Origin: Ceratobasidium sp. AG-K
Taxonomy: Eukaryota > Basidiomycota > Agaricomycetes > Cantharellales > Ceratobasidiaceae
DNA: 64,000 nt
Direction: 5' to 3'
Assembly (NCBI GenBank): GCA_037039685.1
Contig: JAWNGF010000001.1
Location: forward strand, 6,138,001-6,202,000
The position numbers and the translations under genes are program-made. This document shows, piece by piece, positions 43,962-55,823 of this stretch (positions are counted from its first letter, which is position 1; every line of letters begins with the position of its first letter). The notes beneath the pieces are model-generated. The model did no database searches. It saw only the letters and a program-made list of their open reading frames with translations, and was not told the DNA's origin.

Positions 43962-45535
43962 ATGTTGCGATGGTGTAATCTTCAAGTCGTCAAATGCTTC
44001 AAATGCATGGAACGTGCCGCAGAGACAATCACAGGCGTGGCCGGTCCATTCTTCATCGGGTTTGCATGTATTCTTATGGGAACGGGTGTTTTAGTGTTCT
44101 GTGAGTATATCTTCCCTGCTCCCCACTTGCTTCTAACCGCCCCTATCCAGTCGAAGTAGTTGCACCGACTCTGCCCTGGCCCTTGATAACCATTCCTCTG
44201 TGCATGCTTATCGCCTCCAACTTATTGGCACACTACTATTATGTATGTACCATCCATCCAGGCCGACCTGATGATGGTCTGGGTACTGGGGAGGGCCAGG
44301 GATGGAACTGGGCTCCGAAACGTGGGGGAAAGGGCGTCAAGTGGTCTCCGGTCAACCTCTCGGGCTCACCGGGGTCGGATATCGGCGAGAGACAGAATAT
44401 CCTGAGATGTAACAGATGTCAAGGACTGAAGCCCGAGGTAAGGTTGAATGTTGCACCAGTGAAATTTGGAATTAACGAATCATCAGCGGACGCATCATTG
44501 CCGTGAGTTTGACATTAGACGCAGACTATACTACATCTCACGGGATTCGACCTGATTAGGCGTATGCAAGTCATGTATCCTCAAATATGTAAGTTAAAGC
44601 GTGGATATGTGACTGTACTAAAACTAACAATCGCTTTACAGGATCACCACTGTCCCGTAGGCGAGTTTTACGCGGCACTGCGCTGAGTTGTCTGACCGTT
44701 TGATAGTGTAAGTAACGTCGATAAACCTCATAGCTATTCCTAACGGCCACGGCGCAAAGGGATTAATCAATGTGTACGTGGGCAAAAGCATCTGAGTATG
44801 CGGTAATCACTAACTTGTTCTGTTGCCAGGTTGGATTACGCAACGAAAGACATTTTGTGCTTTTTATGTGAGTAGCTCTAGAAATTGCAGGACTATGGTC
44901 GAATCGTAGCATCAGGTTTTACTTCGTAGTCGCGACGTCCTGCTTTGTTGTTGCCGGATACCCATTTGTTTGGTCAGCTCTAGACTTTGGTCGTAGTGTG
45001 AGTTGGACTGCTTCTGACCAGTACGGCACCCGCCTAACTATACTAGTGGAAGCACCTGACGCCCGAGATGGTATTTGTGATCATCTACATACTTTGCCTG
45101 GCGTTGGGACTCGCTGTCTCGGTGATGCTCCTTTGGAATATCTATCAGATTGGGACTGGTGTGACTACCGTCGAAGGCTATGACCATGGCATTTATTCTG
45201 ACAGAGCTCGAAACCGTGGCGAGGTGCGAAAACCTTGTTGATCCCCAACGGGCCAAGACTGACAACCCATGACAGACCTTTGTGAATAGCTACGATCTCG
45301 GATTTTTCAAGAATATTTCCTATTTCTTCAACGTAATCCCTTCAGGATAGTAAGTTTACGTGAAGCCATTTTACTAGAAATTATCTCACCTTCAATTGTT
45401 AGTCCATTGTGGGTCTACCTACTCCCACTTCGAACAGCACCATACACCGATGGTTTTGTTTGGGCGAGGCGTCAGGGTTATACTCAGCACGCCGGTATGC
45501 GAGATGGGGACGAGATGACAGATGATGATGACTAG
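43962..45535 (+). CDS. DHHC-type protein S-palmitoyltransferase, with a 1-nt exon
   Basis: Four-helix palmitoyltransferase of endomembranes (Pfa3/Pfa4-like layout). Start MLRWCNLQVVKCFKCME; helices 1-2 GVAGPFFIGFACILMGTGVLVF and PWPLITIPLCMLIASNLLAHYYY; then the Cys-rich domain CNRCQGLKPE, RTHHCRVCKSCILKY, DHHCPWINQCVGLRNERHF with the catalytic DHHC; helices 3-4; TTVE (the TTxE motif); and a C-terminal acidic tail DEMTDDDD. The Cys-rich domain is split into exons of 16 nt (44487-44502), 29 (44560-44588), 15 (44642-44656), 1 (44707), 14 (44760-44773) and 38 nt (44830-44867). The single T is needed to make the Trp of HHCPW; both flanking introns have CTGAC/CTAAC branch sites. The frame is otherwise intact. 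Confidence 0.9.
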
Positions 45536-45660
45536 AATTTCGTGTACCGCGACTTGACCCAACGATATAGCATATACGAATTGTATGCACTCAAGTTTGT
45601 CCCCGATTGGTTTGAGTGGTCGCTTCTCACACAGCCACCAACTACTTTCTCTGAGCTAAG

Positions 45661-48227
<2,567 letters not shown>

Positions 48228-48444
48228 ATCCCTGTAGAAACTGAATGAATCACACCTCAAGTCCACATAAGTGCGATTGAAAGAAAGTGCATACAACAAT
48301 TCCTATAGGAAACATGATGTCGAAAACAAAACGAGAGAACAAACATGTCCGAAAAAAGCATATTCAGAAACATATGGGGCGGGCTGTACACTCTAGCGAG
48401 ATGCTATACACTCTAGTCGTAAACCGCCCTGCATATCGTAAAAC

Positions 48445-50407
48445 CTATCGTGCGTTCTCCTCGGCGGTCACGGTCACACCGCCCTCGCTCGCCGTGTCTT
48501 CCTTCTCCCGTCCCTCTTGTGTGTTGCGTCCAACCGTTCCTCCGCTCCCGCTCCTGGAAAACGAGAACCGCGTTGCAACAGGAGTAGAATCCAACGCAGC
48601 CTCACTCATCCCTTGAATTGTTAAAGTCTGCCCCGAGTCCTGTCCCAGCGGCGTCGGACCCGGCGGAGTATGGAACTGGGACCGTTTCGGGAACGCGTAC
48701 GATGCCCACCCTCCATCCCCACCCTCGACCTTATTCCGTTCCACACTCGACTCTCTCGAAGCAAACCTGCTGCCGTACCCGTCCGATTTGTTGTTATCCT
48801 CCCCCCGCGCTTCCTGGATCATACCCATCAGCGGTGGACTCGCGAGCGGTGAAGAGGCAACGGCTGCATAAGGAAAGTGTTGAGATTGGGACGCAGGGTA
48901 CCCTACACCACCCGTACCGACAATCGGAGGGACGGAATGCCTCCTCCCAGCCGCGCTCCCAGAGTCTGACCAGTCGTTTTGTCCATCGAGCCACGACTTG
49001 AGGCCGTTTTGGCTCGTCGCGGGTGTGCTGGCGAGACCTTGAGTGGTGCTAGAAGTGGCGGGACCGGTTCCCGCGCTGGACGCGGCGCTACCTGGAGCCG
49101 TGGTTTCGCCTGTTGGTGTTTTTGTGCCTGAAAGAATGTCGAGTGGAGCGAGGATGGAGAAGATTGCGTCAGCAGAGGGTTCTTGGGAGGAGTATTCGTC
49201 GAATGGGTCGGGGACAGAGGCCAGGATGTGTTCGAGGGATGGGTCGGAACTGGTCCAAGTCAGTGGGAGCTCTACAAGGTGGACGACTAGACTCACGCCT
49301 TGGCGGTAATTCGATCATACACGTCCATAGTCGACCGAACGACAACTGAAACCTAAAGGCAAATTGATTCTTGTTGGTAGGTGGACTCAGGAATAGGGGC
49401 TCACATTGCCGAGAACGCCATCCCATATCCGTTGTTCGTGTTCTAACACTTGCTGATAATAGTCGGATTTGAGCTTGTCGAGGTCGTTTACTTGCGCTTG
49501 CAGCGTAGCCAGCGCCGTGCGGAACGAATTCAAGTCTGTCCATTCGTCCGGGATTTAACCCCAGTAGCCGAGCTGTCAAGACTGGTGACGTACCGCGCAA
49601 CTTCTTCCTCCCGACTCTCATATTATCGGCCTCTGTCTTCCGAATAAGCCTACTCTTCTCTGTCAGTGAATGCTCATATTCTGCCGTCCGTGTCTAGCAA
49701 TTCTTTGGTCGTTGGCAAGCAGTAAATAATCTACGTAACCATCACTCACGGCTACAGTCGACTTGTAGGTCTCGTAGCCCTGCCGTAGAGGAGCCTCAAA
49801 CTTGTGCGCGAGGGTATGTTCGAGGATCCGCTCGTGATTCGACATCAAGTCTGCCAAAATAGACGCGAATGAGACCTAATCGAGACGGGCGGCAACTGCG
49901 GTGGCTCACGGTGCAGTCCAGCAGCAGCCTAATCAGGATCGAGTCAGACGTGTGAGCCGGAGCTACAGATGTGGGTTGTACGTACCTGGAGGTCCTTTCC
50001 ACACGCATCCGACGGTCCTTTGAGTCTATCGTACTGTGGCATGAAAGGCTGAGCCAACTAGACGTAATAGTTCAACTAACCTCGAGCACTTCTCTATCGC
50101 CTCTGCAAACTCGGCGCTCGCAAGGGACACTCCAGACAGTGCCTCTCGGAATGAACGACTCGCGTTCAAGAGCTGTTCGGTCATATTAACTTGTATTTCC
50201 ATTGTGAAAAGCTAATCGACTCACCTGCTCAAATGCGTCTGCACTGGCTCTCAAATCTGCCCGGGTAATGATACGCTCTGCTCTCCCAGTAAGCTCACGC
50301 ACATCCGAGGCATTGGTCGTGACCGAGAACGTAGGCGACGTGGGGCGAGTGTTGCCCAGCAGCTGAGTGGAATTCAGCGACTGGGTCCGTGTGCGTATCC
50401 GGCTCAT
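48445..50407 (-). CDS. BAR-domain protein, IVY1-like
   Basis: Predicted membrane-curving/lipid-binding protein; the helical order resembles fungal IVY1-type (I-BAR-like) proteins that act with Ypt7/Vps33 at the vacuole. The start at 50407 (MSRIRTRTQSL) is the first ATG of the frame. Helices: RADLRASADAFEQLLNASRS, FREALSGVSLASAEFAEAIEKC, DACGKDLQAAAGLHHLMSNHE, RILEHTLAHKFEAPLRQGY, EHSLTEKSRLIRKTEADNMR, LNSFRTALATLQAQVNDLDK and RSTMDVYDRITAKASDPSLE, then PDPFDEYSS. The C-terminal third is Ser/Pro/Gly-rich and disordered (from about 49180 down). Introns are about 50-60 nt with intact phase at every joint I checked. Family assignment rests on pattern, not on a search. Confidence 0.72.
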
Positions 50408-50501
50408 GCTGTCGTCGTCGGTAGTTGGCGACGTAACGCAATCGGTAATGGAATCATTGGTATTAGTCAGCACGGTCTAACCTATTTTCTACTCTACCAC
50501 C
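50408..50501. promoter_or_regulatory. Very short divergent promoter, BAR-protein gene and mitochondrial bL19 gene
   Basis: Only 94 bp separate the two start codons. In-frame codons without ATG extend the BAR frame upstream to 50473, but the first ATG is at 50407. Confidence 0.45.
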
Positions 50502-51038
50502 ATGCTCAGTCGCTTGTTGACTCGCGGGCTGGCGACGGCCGCGAGCAAGCCGTATCCGTTTGCGAGTCTGGTGTCGACGCCTGCACCGCCCCCACTTCCA
50601 GAGACCAGCGACCGAATGCTCGTCGGCAAAGGTCTCATGGCTCATTTACACAAAACTCTTCCGACTCCCGCTGCACAAACCCTCATGAGCACTTTATTTG
50701 CTAAAAACCACCCAGACCGGGTATTGCCTGGCTCGGTTCTGGCGCTGACTCTCGCCCACGCGCCCAACAACTTTTCTGGCGTGCTGATCGCCATTCGTCG
50801 AAAGGGCCCTGATACGAGCTTTACCTTGCGAAACGTCGTACAACGGACGGGGGTCGAGATGAGGTTTAGCGTAGGCAGCCCAGCAATCAAAGAAATCAAG
50901 GTCATTCAGCGAGCAGGCACGGGAGGTGGAAAGAGCGGGCGCAGGATGAGAAGAGCCAAGTTGTACTACCTGAGGGACCAGCCGGCCAAGATGAACGCTA
51001 TTTCCGCAGGGGTCAAGCGTGCGACGGCCAAGTCATAG
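50502..51038 (+). CDS. IMG1: Mitochondrial large-subunit ribosomal protein bL19m
   Basis: Single-exon gene of 178 residues, unusual in this intron-rich window. The N-terminus MLSRLLTRGLATAASKPYPF is a matrix presequence. The L19 core follows: PGSVLALTLAHAPNNFSGVLIAIRRKG, TSFTLRNVVQRTGVEMRFSV, IKEIKVIQRA and the basic RRMRRAKLYYLRDQPAKMNA end. This matches the bL19 beta-barrel and its RRAKLYYLR signature. Confidence 0.93.
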   Translation: MLSRLLTRGLATAASKPYPFASLVSTPAPPPLPETSDRMLVGKGLMAHLHKTLPTPAAQTLMSTLFAKNHPDRVLPGSVLALTLAHAPNNFSGVLIAIRRKGPDTSFTLRNVVQRTGVEMRFSVGSPAIKEIKVIQRAGTGGGKSGRRMRRAKLYYLRDQPAKMNAISAGVKRATAKS

Positions 51039-51146
51039 CGGTGCGTGTTTATCCAGGCCGGTACGACTCGTGCTCATGTGTACTCAGTTAAACTTCATGG
51101 GTATATTAATGAATTATATCTATCACAATCTACTCGGCTCGTCTAC

Positions 51147-51872
51147 TCAGATGTCAGATGCGTGTACTCGATATGCAGGCCGATCGAGCGATTTGAGCGC
51201 GACTCGCTTGTCCGTCTCGATGTCCTCGATGAGCGCCTCTGCATACACCCGTTAGCTCGCGTGCCCACTCAAATATAACGAACCCACCTCGGGAGACATA
51301 GTCCAGTTCCGGCCTAATGTACCCAAGTACTACCACGGTCATCTCGGTTCCGTAGAAATCCTCCTTGTATCCGTGCATAATATGCACCTCCTACACCACG
51401 TCAAACCCAAAATCCAATCGCCCGAAATGCCACTCACCGCAGTCAACTTTTCGTTCTTGTAATACGGATTCCACCCCATACTCATCACCATCGGCCATAC
51501 TTTCCTATCCTCTTGAGGCGAAGTATCAGAAAAGTGCACCTTTGCATATCCATAGTAGATCCCAGGCTTCGCCACAGTCGTCATAGGATCAAGAGACTCG
51601 TCCGGGAGGTTAGCTACCAGCCACCGAGTGTGAGCCTCAGTTGCGATAACTATCAAGCAAAACATACCAGTCAAACATCCCAAATCCCTCCCTCCTCGCC
51701 CAAACCCTCGCTGCACAGCGCCCCTCATGATCACAGGAAACGGCGCCTCGGGCTCATCAGCGCCGACGATCGCAGGCCGTGAGCTCCTGAATGACTCGGT
51801 ACGCAGCGGGGCAGTTGGACGAGAGGGCGATCGAATGAGCTCGGCGGCCGTTTGGTCGTCTGTGGAAGACAT
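51147..51872 (-). CDS. FMN1: Riboflavin kinase
   Basis: Phosphorylates riboflavin to FMN. A 45-residue Ser/Thr/Arg-rich leader precedes the kinase barrel: FPVIMRGAVQRGFGRGGRDLG, CLTANLPDE (the flavokinase signature is normally GCPTANLP; Leu replaces Pro), GIYYGYAKV, MVMSMGWNPYYKNEKLTAE, EVHIMHGYKEDFYG, VVVLGYIRPELDY, then ALIEDIETDKRVALKSLDRPAY. Introns: one in T|ANLP, one before EVHIM and one before ALIED. The frame is intact; about 200 residues, normal for a monofunctional fungal enzyme. The stop is at 51149-51147. Confidence 0.93.
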
Positions 51873-52131
51873 GGCAGAGATGCGGTTGAAATCCGACTGT
51901 CGACTTTTTGGATTAATATTGGGTTCTGCTCGGTAATCACGGGCACGCAGCGTGGGATTCCGTCATTCGCGTGTTTAGCGCTGGCCCTGGTTGACTCGAA
52001 CGCGCCCATGGCAATATCGACACGTAACATGACTTGGCCTGCGATCAACTGAATTGTATGCATCGGATTACAGCGTGGCTATACCTTTATAAATATTCTT
52101 CGGAGCTTATGCTGTCGTTCAAGTCACAACA

Positions 52132-53432
52132 ATGTCTGAATCCATGGCCACGTTGATCTATGACTTTCTACCTGCTCTTGCTGCGCTCGATCCTCACCAT
52201 ACCTACACAATCACTCCTCTCTCCGGTGGCCTCGTGAACCTTACTGTCCGGGCAAAAATAACTCCCGCGACGGAAGATCATGAATGCGTGTTCGGGGACG
52301 CTGGATCAATGATCGCCAAGTATGCTCCGGCGTACGTTGCATCAATAGGCGAGAGTGCGCCATTTAGCCAGTATAGACAAGTGAGGAATCTACCCAATTA
52401 GTATATTCTGTGAAATTTTAACACTAAACTGCCAGGTAATCGAAGCTCGTGCCTTGGCTCTGCTTTCACAGCCCTCGCTGGGCGCATACATCCAGTCCAA
52501 TGTATCGACCCCCCAGCTTATTCACCACGATCCTGCTTTGTATATCCTACTTATGAGCGACCTAGGAGATGTATCTACCCTTGATCTATGGTTAAATTCA
52601 GAATCGACTACCATCGAGCAGGCTGAATCTGCTGGGAGGCATTTCGGAGAATTCTTTGCCCGTTTGGGTAGCATCGCGGAGCATGTCAATAAAGGTTTGA
52701 GTCTCATACTTCCACCCAGTTTGAGACTAGATACTAAAACTATGCAAGCAGAAATCACCATCGACCTACCAACGCACTTTTCGAATCCATCGACACACGA
52801 GTTTATCCGATCCGTTGCAGTGCTCTCGATTGAACCCCACTTGATTACATGCGGGCTCGATCCAGCCGAGGCATCCTTCCTCGGCAAGGCTTGTCTAGAG
52901 ATGTACGAGCGCCAGCAGAAACCTGGACGAGCCAAGGTGTTTGGGTTGGGCGACTGTTGGCCCAAGTCGTTGCTCGTCGGGGGTGATAACTTAAGTGTGA
53001 TTGACTGGGAGTTTGCCGGTATGATCGAGCCGTTGGGTGATTTGGCGCAATTGGGCAAGTACTTTACCACTATTCACAGTTCTTGGGACTGACATGTCAA
53101 CAGCTGCCCATCTTTTCCTCGCTCATCAAACATCTTCCGCCGATGCCAAACATAAAATCAAAGCGTGTGCCCTGTCCCTATTCCGCGCGCACCATGGACA
53201 TGCTCCAACTTGGAACTACGCGCCAGAACATCGAGTCGACGCCTGGAGACTGTTTGGCCGGGAGACCATCAACAACGCGGTTGAGATCGACTGGTGGGGT
53301 GGGGATGATAAGAGGAAGGGACTTGAAATGGGGTTACTGGGAAGGAAGGGTGCCGGGTTTATAAGTAATGCTGAAAGTAATGCCGAGCGGGAGGGCACAT
53401 TGTTCGAGGGGGCCTTTGAGGAGTGCGAGTAG
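52132..53432 (+). CDS. APH/methylthioribose-kinase-like protein, tandem copy 1
   Basis: Kinase-like fold of the aminoglycoside/choline phosphotransferase superfamily; substrate unknown. Visible: TYTITPLSGGLVNLTVRAKI (nucleotide loop), MIAKYAPAYVAS (VAIK-like Lys), VIEARALALLS, LYILLMSDLGDVSTLDLWL (hinge), then FGLGDCWPKSLLV and LSVIDWEFAGMIEPLGDLAQL. In active APH enzymes the first loop reads HGDxxxxN; here it is LGDCWPKS, so His and Asn are replaced while both Asp residues remain. The last intron (53055-53103) has a GC donor. A 54-nt intron (about 52696-52749) is in frame, so both spliced and unspliced forms would be translatable; in copy 2 the homologous intron is not. It ends at 53432. Confidence 0.8.
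53055..53103 (+). other. GC-AG intron in APH-like copy 1
   Basis: 49 nt from GCAAGTACTT to TCAACAG, between DLAQL and AAHLFLAH. The same intron in copy 2 starts GTGTGT, so the GC donor is specific to copy 1. Confidence 0.75.
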
Positions 53433-53825
53433 GTGGGCGACCTGATGTATGGATTGGGTGTAATTATGGTACGCCCCTGTGCAATCCTTAACCCCAGAGA
53501 CATTACGACGCAACGACGAGTACCAGAGAAATAAAGTTGGGGGTTATAGTCAAGCTTGTGAAGTCGCATTAGGCGCTTCGTCTCCCAAGGGCTGGCAGGC
53601 GTCAAAGATATGGCCAGCCGGCAGATTACCCGTTCAAATGAGCCGAACAGGGGAGTCTTTGATAATCCGCAAGAGCTAGGTCGATTTAGGTACCGATACC
53701 GCATATAGTCTAGTCGAGTTACGATCATCTGGCCTGTGTACCTCGATTATCCGGCTGGTAGGCCTATATGAACAAGCCCATGGACGGAATCCCGTTCTGA
53801 AACCTCGACACTGATAACCTGAAGA
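53433..53825. other. Intergenic between the two APH-like copies
   Basis: About 390 bp; promoter and 3' UTR. No gene recognised. Confidence 0.45.
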
Positions 53826-55114
53826 ATGTACAATTTCCTCCCCGCTCTCGCTGCTATTGATCCTTACCACACTTATACTACTGTTCGTCTCTCGGGTGGA
53901 ATCACAAACCTCACGGCCCGAGTTCGAATCTCCCCGGCATCGAAAGCACATGAATGCATATTCGGAGGCGCCGAAACGGTGATAGCAAAATACGCCCCAC
54001 CGTATGTGGCAGCCCTGGGAGAGGGTGTACCGTTCAGTCAGTACAGACAGGTAAACGGTCGCGCCCAATCATGTCAATTACAAGACGCTGATACGTCCAA
54101 TCAATAGGTAATCGAGGCTCGTGCGCTAGCGCTATTGTCCCAAGCCTCTCTGGGCGCATACATCCAATCCATCGTAGCAACCCCACAACTTATCTATTAT
54201 GATTCAATCTTCAATGTTCTTCTAATGACTGACATGGGCGAGATACCTACGCTTGATCAGTGGCTGTGTTCAGAATTGAGTAGCGTCGAGCAAGCTGAAA
54301 CAATTGGGAAGCACTTTGGTGGATTTTTGGCTCGTTTGGGTAGGGTTTCGGATTATGCCAATGAAGGTCAGAGTCGTTATGGTTGAGTTCTAGATTAGGT
54401 CAGGTAAATGCTGAGATTGCAACCAACCAGAGTGCAAGACCAACCTTGACCTTACAACGCATTTTTCCAATCCTTCCTCCGAGGACCTCATTCGCTCTGT
54501 CGCAGTCCTCCCTATTGAATCTAACCTAATTAGATGTGGGATTGATCCAGTCGAAGCGTCCACGCTCGGCAAGACTTGTCTAGACGTGTACGACCATCAA
54601 CAAAGGCAAGGAAGAACCAAAGTATTCGGGCTGGGTGACTGCTGGCCTAAATCCTTGCTCGTTGGAGGCGTGGATCAACTAAGCGTGATTGATTGGGAGT
54701 TCGCCCGTATGATGGAGCCGTTGGGTGATTTGGCCCAGCTGGGTGTGTATCCTGCTGCATTCTCTAATGATTACTGATGTAAGAGTAGCCGCGCACCTTT
54801 TCCTCCTCTACCGGACGTCTCCGGCTGGCGCGAAACCTAAAATAAAATCCTGCGCTCTCTCAATGTTCCGCACACATTACGCCTGTTCTCGGTCGTATTA
54901 CACGCTCGGACGCCGAGTCGAGGCGTGCGTGCTTTTTGGTCAAGAAATAATCAATAATGCCGTCGAGATGTATTGGTGGAACGGGGATCAGAATAGAAGA
55001 GACGCAGGGATGGGATCATTGGCGACAGTCGGTGTGGGGTTTGTGAAAGATGCTGAGAAGAGGGGCAGGCAGGATGGGGCGTTATTTGAGAGTGTGTTTG
55101 AGAAGCTCTACTAA
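53826..55114 (+). CDS. APH/methylthioribose-kinase-like protein, tandem copy 2
   Basis: Direct tandem paralog of the preceding gene with the same introns. Start MYNFLPALAAIDPYHTYTTV lacks about seven N-terminal residues of copy 1. Motifs: LSGGITNLTARVRI, VIAKYAPPYVAALG, VIEARALALLSQASLGAY, VLLMTDMGEIPTLDQW, HFSNPSSEDLIRSVAV, FGLGDCWPKSLLVGG and LSVIDWEFARMMEPLGDLAQL. It shares the altered LGDCWPKS loop, so that change predates the duplication. Exons resume EC|KTNLDLTTHF after an intron ending CAACCAG. Intact frame to 55114. Confidence 0.78.
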
Positions 55115-55277
55115 GGGCTGGTGACTCGATTCAGTATTGCATGTGTTAAATTCGCCTATGAACTAGCTATATTGTTTGACTGCCATTGTCTGGTGTCATG
55201 GGATCCAAGTCTGAATGTAGGACCTCAGTAAAGGTCGGAAAATAACACGATGTAATGTATATTGTACTTACCTTTCC

Positions 55278-55691
55278 TCATTCCTTCACGTCCTTAGGCA
55301 ACTCTAACCCAACTCGACGTGCAGTAGCTCTTCGCTGCTCCTCCACAGATAACCCATGAAGCGGGTTATACCTATCCATCAAAATCTTACGATGAGGTCA
55401 ATGGGGTGTGCGCTTGGAAGGGAAGAGGCAACATACTTTGTGCTCTCTTTGCGCCCTCAAAAACGCGGCAGCGTTCAATAAATGACTTTGGAGCGTTTCT
55501 GGTGTTTGTCCCGACGAACTGGCAATGTCGTGTACTTGTTTGGATACAAACGTGCCTCGTTTGAGCCTTGGGAAAATAGACTGTAGAGTGGCGTAAGCTC
55601 ATCATAGACAATGATATAAAATATGAAATATTACCGACTGCCTGACTTGCCTTAGAAGTGTTCGATACGCGGCACGAGCTTGTGAGGCCAT
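55278..55691 (-). CDS. FMC1: FMC1-type LYR mitochondrial ATP synthase assembly factor
   Basis: Small three-exon gene not evident as a long open frame. Joined: MASQARAAYRTLLRQVRQS, SIFPRLKRGTFVSKQVHD, HLLNAAAFLRAQREHK, ILMDRYNPLHGLSVEEQRRA and TARRVGLELPKDVKE. The Y-R-x-LLR opening is an LYR-type motif, and the LxxRYNP...TARRVGLxxP end is the pattern I associate with fungal FMC1, needed for F1 assembly at high temperature. Exon joints: TCG|TCT (intron about 55634-55578) and AAA|ATT. About 103 residues. It lies tail-to-tail with APH-like copy 2. Confidence 0.75.
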
Positions 55692-55823
55692 GGTGGTCAA
55701 GTATAAGCTTGTATTTGATTTGTCATATCTTGTGGGATTTCACACAAAACAAGAGGTGCGACTTGCAAGTCAGATGCATGAATTGATTATGGGAGTTATC
55801 GGTCTCTACACTGCTCTTCTAAA

